A stretch of DNA of 64,000 nt from NCBI RefSeq assembly GCF_023218175.1, contig NZ_JALPTH010000006.1:186001-250000 (forward strand), written 5' to 3'. The stretch is from Streptomyces lichenis. Lineage in GTDB: Bacteria; Actinomycetota; Actinomycetes; Streptomycetales; Streptomycetaceae. The notes under the pieces were generated by a model. The model had not been told where the DNA came from and ran no database searches. It saw nothing but the letters and a program-made list of their open reading frames with translations. The position numbers and the translations under genes were made by a program. Shown in pieces: positions 63,195-64,000 of the stretch. Position 1 is the stretch's first letter. Every line of letters starts with the position of its first letter.

Positions 63195-64000
63195 ATGCGG
63201 CAGTCGGAGACGGCCGGAACGCCGACCGCGGGGGACACGGCGAGGACGGACGAGCTGCGGGCGGAGCAGGCGTTCACCGACGGGCTGTACGCGCGGCTGG
63301 ACCGGCTCCGCGAGCAGGCCGCCGACGCGCTGAAGGCGGCGCTCAAGGCCGGTGGCAGCAGCTTCCAGGCGCGGCAGGAGCGGGATGTGCTGGTGGCCGA
63401 GCAGTCCGCGCTGCTCGCCGGGTACGAGGCCGGTGAGCACGGGCTGTGCTTCGGGCGGCTGGAGTTCCGCGACGGGCGGGACCACCACATCGGGCGGGTC
63501 GGCATCCGGGAGGACGACGCCGAGCGCACCCCGCTGGTCATCGACTGGCGCGCCGAGGTGGCCCGGCCGTTCTACCTGGCCACCGGGTACCACCCGATGG
63601 GGCTGCGCCGCCGGCGCCACCTCACCACCCGGGGCCGCGAGGTCACCGCCCTCCACGACGAACTGCTCGACCTCGGCGACCCCACCCGCACCGGCCACGA
63701 GAACCCGGACGCCGACGCCGTACTGCTGGCCGCGCTCGGCGCCGCCCGGACCGGCCGGATGACCGACATCGTGCAGACCATCCAGGCCGAGCAGGACCGG
63801 ATCATCCGCGCCCCGCACCAGGGGGTGCTGGTCGTGGAGGGCGGCCCCGGCACCGGCAAGACCGCCGTCGCACTGCACCGCGCCGCCTATCTGCTCTACG
63901 CCCACCGGGAGCAGCTGGCCAAGCGGGCCGTGCTGATCGTCGGCCCCAACCCGGCCTTCCTCGGCTACATCGGCGAGGTGCTGCCCGCGCTCGGTGAGAC
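63195..64000 (+). CDS. HelD/UvrD-like ATP-dependent helicase (C-terminus beyond window)
   Basis: First ~268 residues of a UvrD-superfamily ATPase of the HelD type, which in Gram-positive bacteria binds RNA polymerase and releases stalled complexes; one actinobacterial branch (HelR) protects against rifamycins. The N-terminal helical part has DELRAEQAFTDGLYARLDRL. HelD-like segments follow (LVIDWRAEVARPFYLAT), then Walker A GGPGTGKTAVALHRAAYLLY. ATG 63195 has CAGGAG with ideal spacing; TTG 63168 and GTG 63162 are in-frame alternatives. No rifamycin-associated element was recognised upstream. Confidence 0.88.
   Translation, partial: MRQSETAGTPTAGDTARTDELRAEQAFTDGLYARLDRLREQAADALKAALKAGGSSFQARQERDVLVAEQSALLAGYEAGEHGLCFGRLEFRDGRDHHIGRVGIREDDAERTPLVIDWRAEVARPFYLATGYHPMGLRRRRHLTTRGREVTALHDELLDLGDPTRTGHENPDADAVLLAALGAARTGRMTDIVQTIQAEQDRIIRAPHQGVLVVEGGPGTGKTAVALHRAAYLLYAHREQLAKRAVLIVGPNPAFLGYIGEVLPALGE

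Overview
The window is chromosomal DNA from a Streptomyces or a very close relative. The evidence is very high G+C with strong third-position GC, many GTG starts and 4-base gene overlaps, the polar-growth coiled-coil proteins Scy and FilP, and a gene order that (from memory) follows the S. coelicolor SCO5392-SCO5440 region: filP, scy, methylmalonyl-CoA epimerase, thiolase, meaB, icmA, thioredoxin-TPR protein, pyk2, ackA, pta, pfkA2. Both edges cut genes: an ABC permease on the left and a HelD/UvrD-type helicase on the right.

Layout. 1-3778 (minus): two tandem ABC-2 ATPase/permease pairs that are paralogues of each other. 3986-9148 (minus): filP and scy, the apical cytoskeleton pair. 9490-12260: acyl-CoA block (epimerase on minus; thiolase and MeaB on plus). 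12752-15711: PepSY protein divergent from an OmpR-type two-component system, then a MarR regulator. 15844-17905 (minus): three overlapping AIM24 paralogues. 18106-18743: DUF3817 membrane protein and MTH1187-type protein. 18906-22712: a CslA/GlxA-like glycan synthase and copper-radical oxidase pair. 22775-25469: MarR, DUF3817 and icmA, with a perfect 24-bp palindrome just before icmA. 25601-30452: acetyltransferase, a second OmpR-type two-component system, and divergent from it a MurG-like glycosyltransferase plus a LegB/RmlB-like nucleotide-sugar SDR. 30475-33229: MFS exporter, AraC and TetR regulators.

33331-39960 is the clearest accessory island. A 1692-residue secreted polymorphic toxin (signal peptide, LamG, long Ala-rich coiled coil, Hint autoprotease-like domain, RNase A-like C-terminal domain) is followed by a probable immunity gene. 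The pair lies between two imperfect copies of a ~175-bp hairpin-rich intergenic element, the second copy being upstream of the thioredoxin-TPR gene.

40047-44338: thioredoxin-TPR protein, then a DUF6230-DUF6114-secreted protein operon behind a 700-bp leader with two strong inverted repeats. 44534-45449: VOC protein and divergent MarR with twin 18-bp operators. 46153-52541: pyk, ackA, pta (minus) and pfkA (plus), the lower glycolysis/acetate node. 53253-54326: small membrane protein and an XRE regulator. 54461-58357: CitA/CitB-type two-component system divergent from a DctA dicarboxylate carrier. 58378-58675: nine-copy ~33-bp tandem repeat. 58840-61283: TetR divergent from a 14-TM MFS exporter with three operator copies between. 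61359-64000: phosphotransferase, a small Cys/His protein, and the start of a HelD-like helicase.

No rRNA, tRNA, CRISPR array, insertion sequence or phage gene was recognised. Many long open frames on the opposite strand of real genes are GC-bias shadows and are left out.
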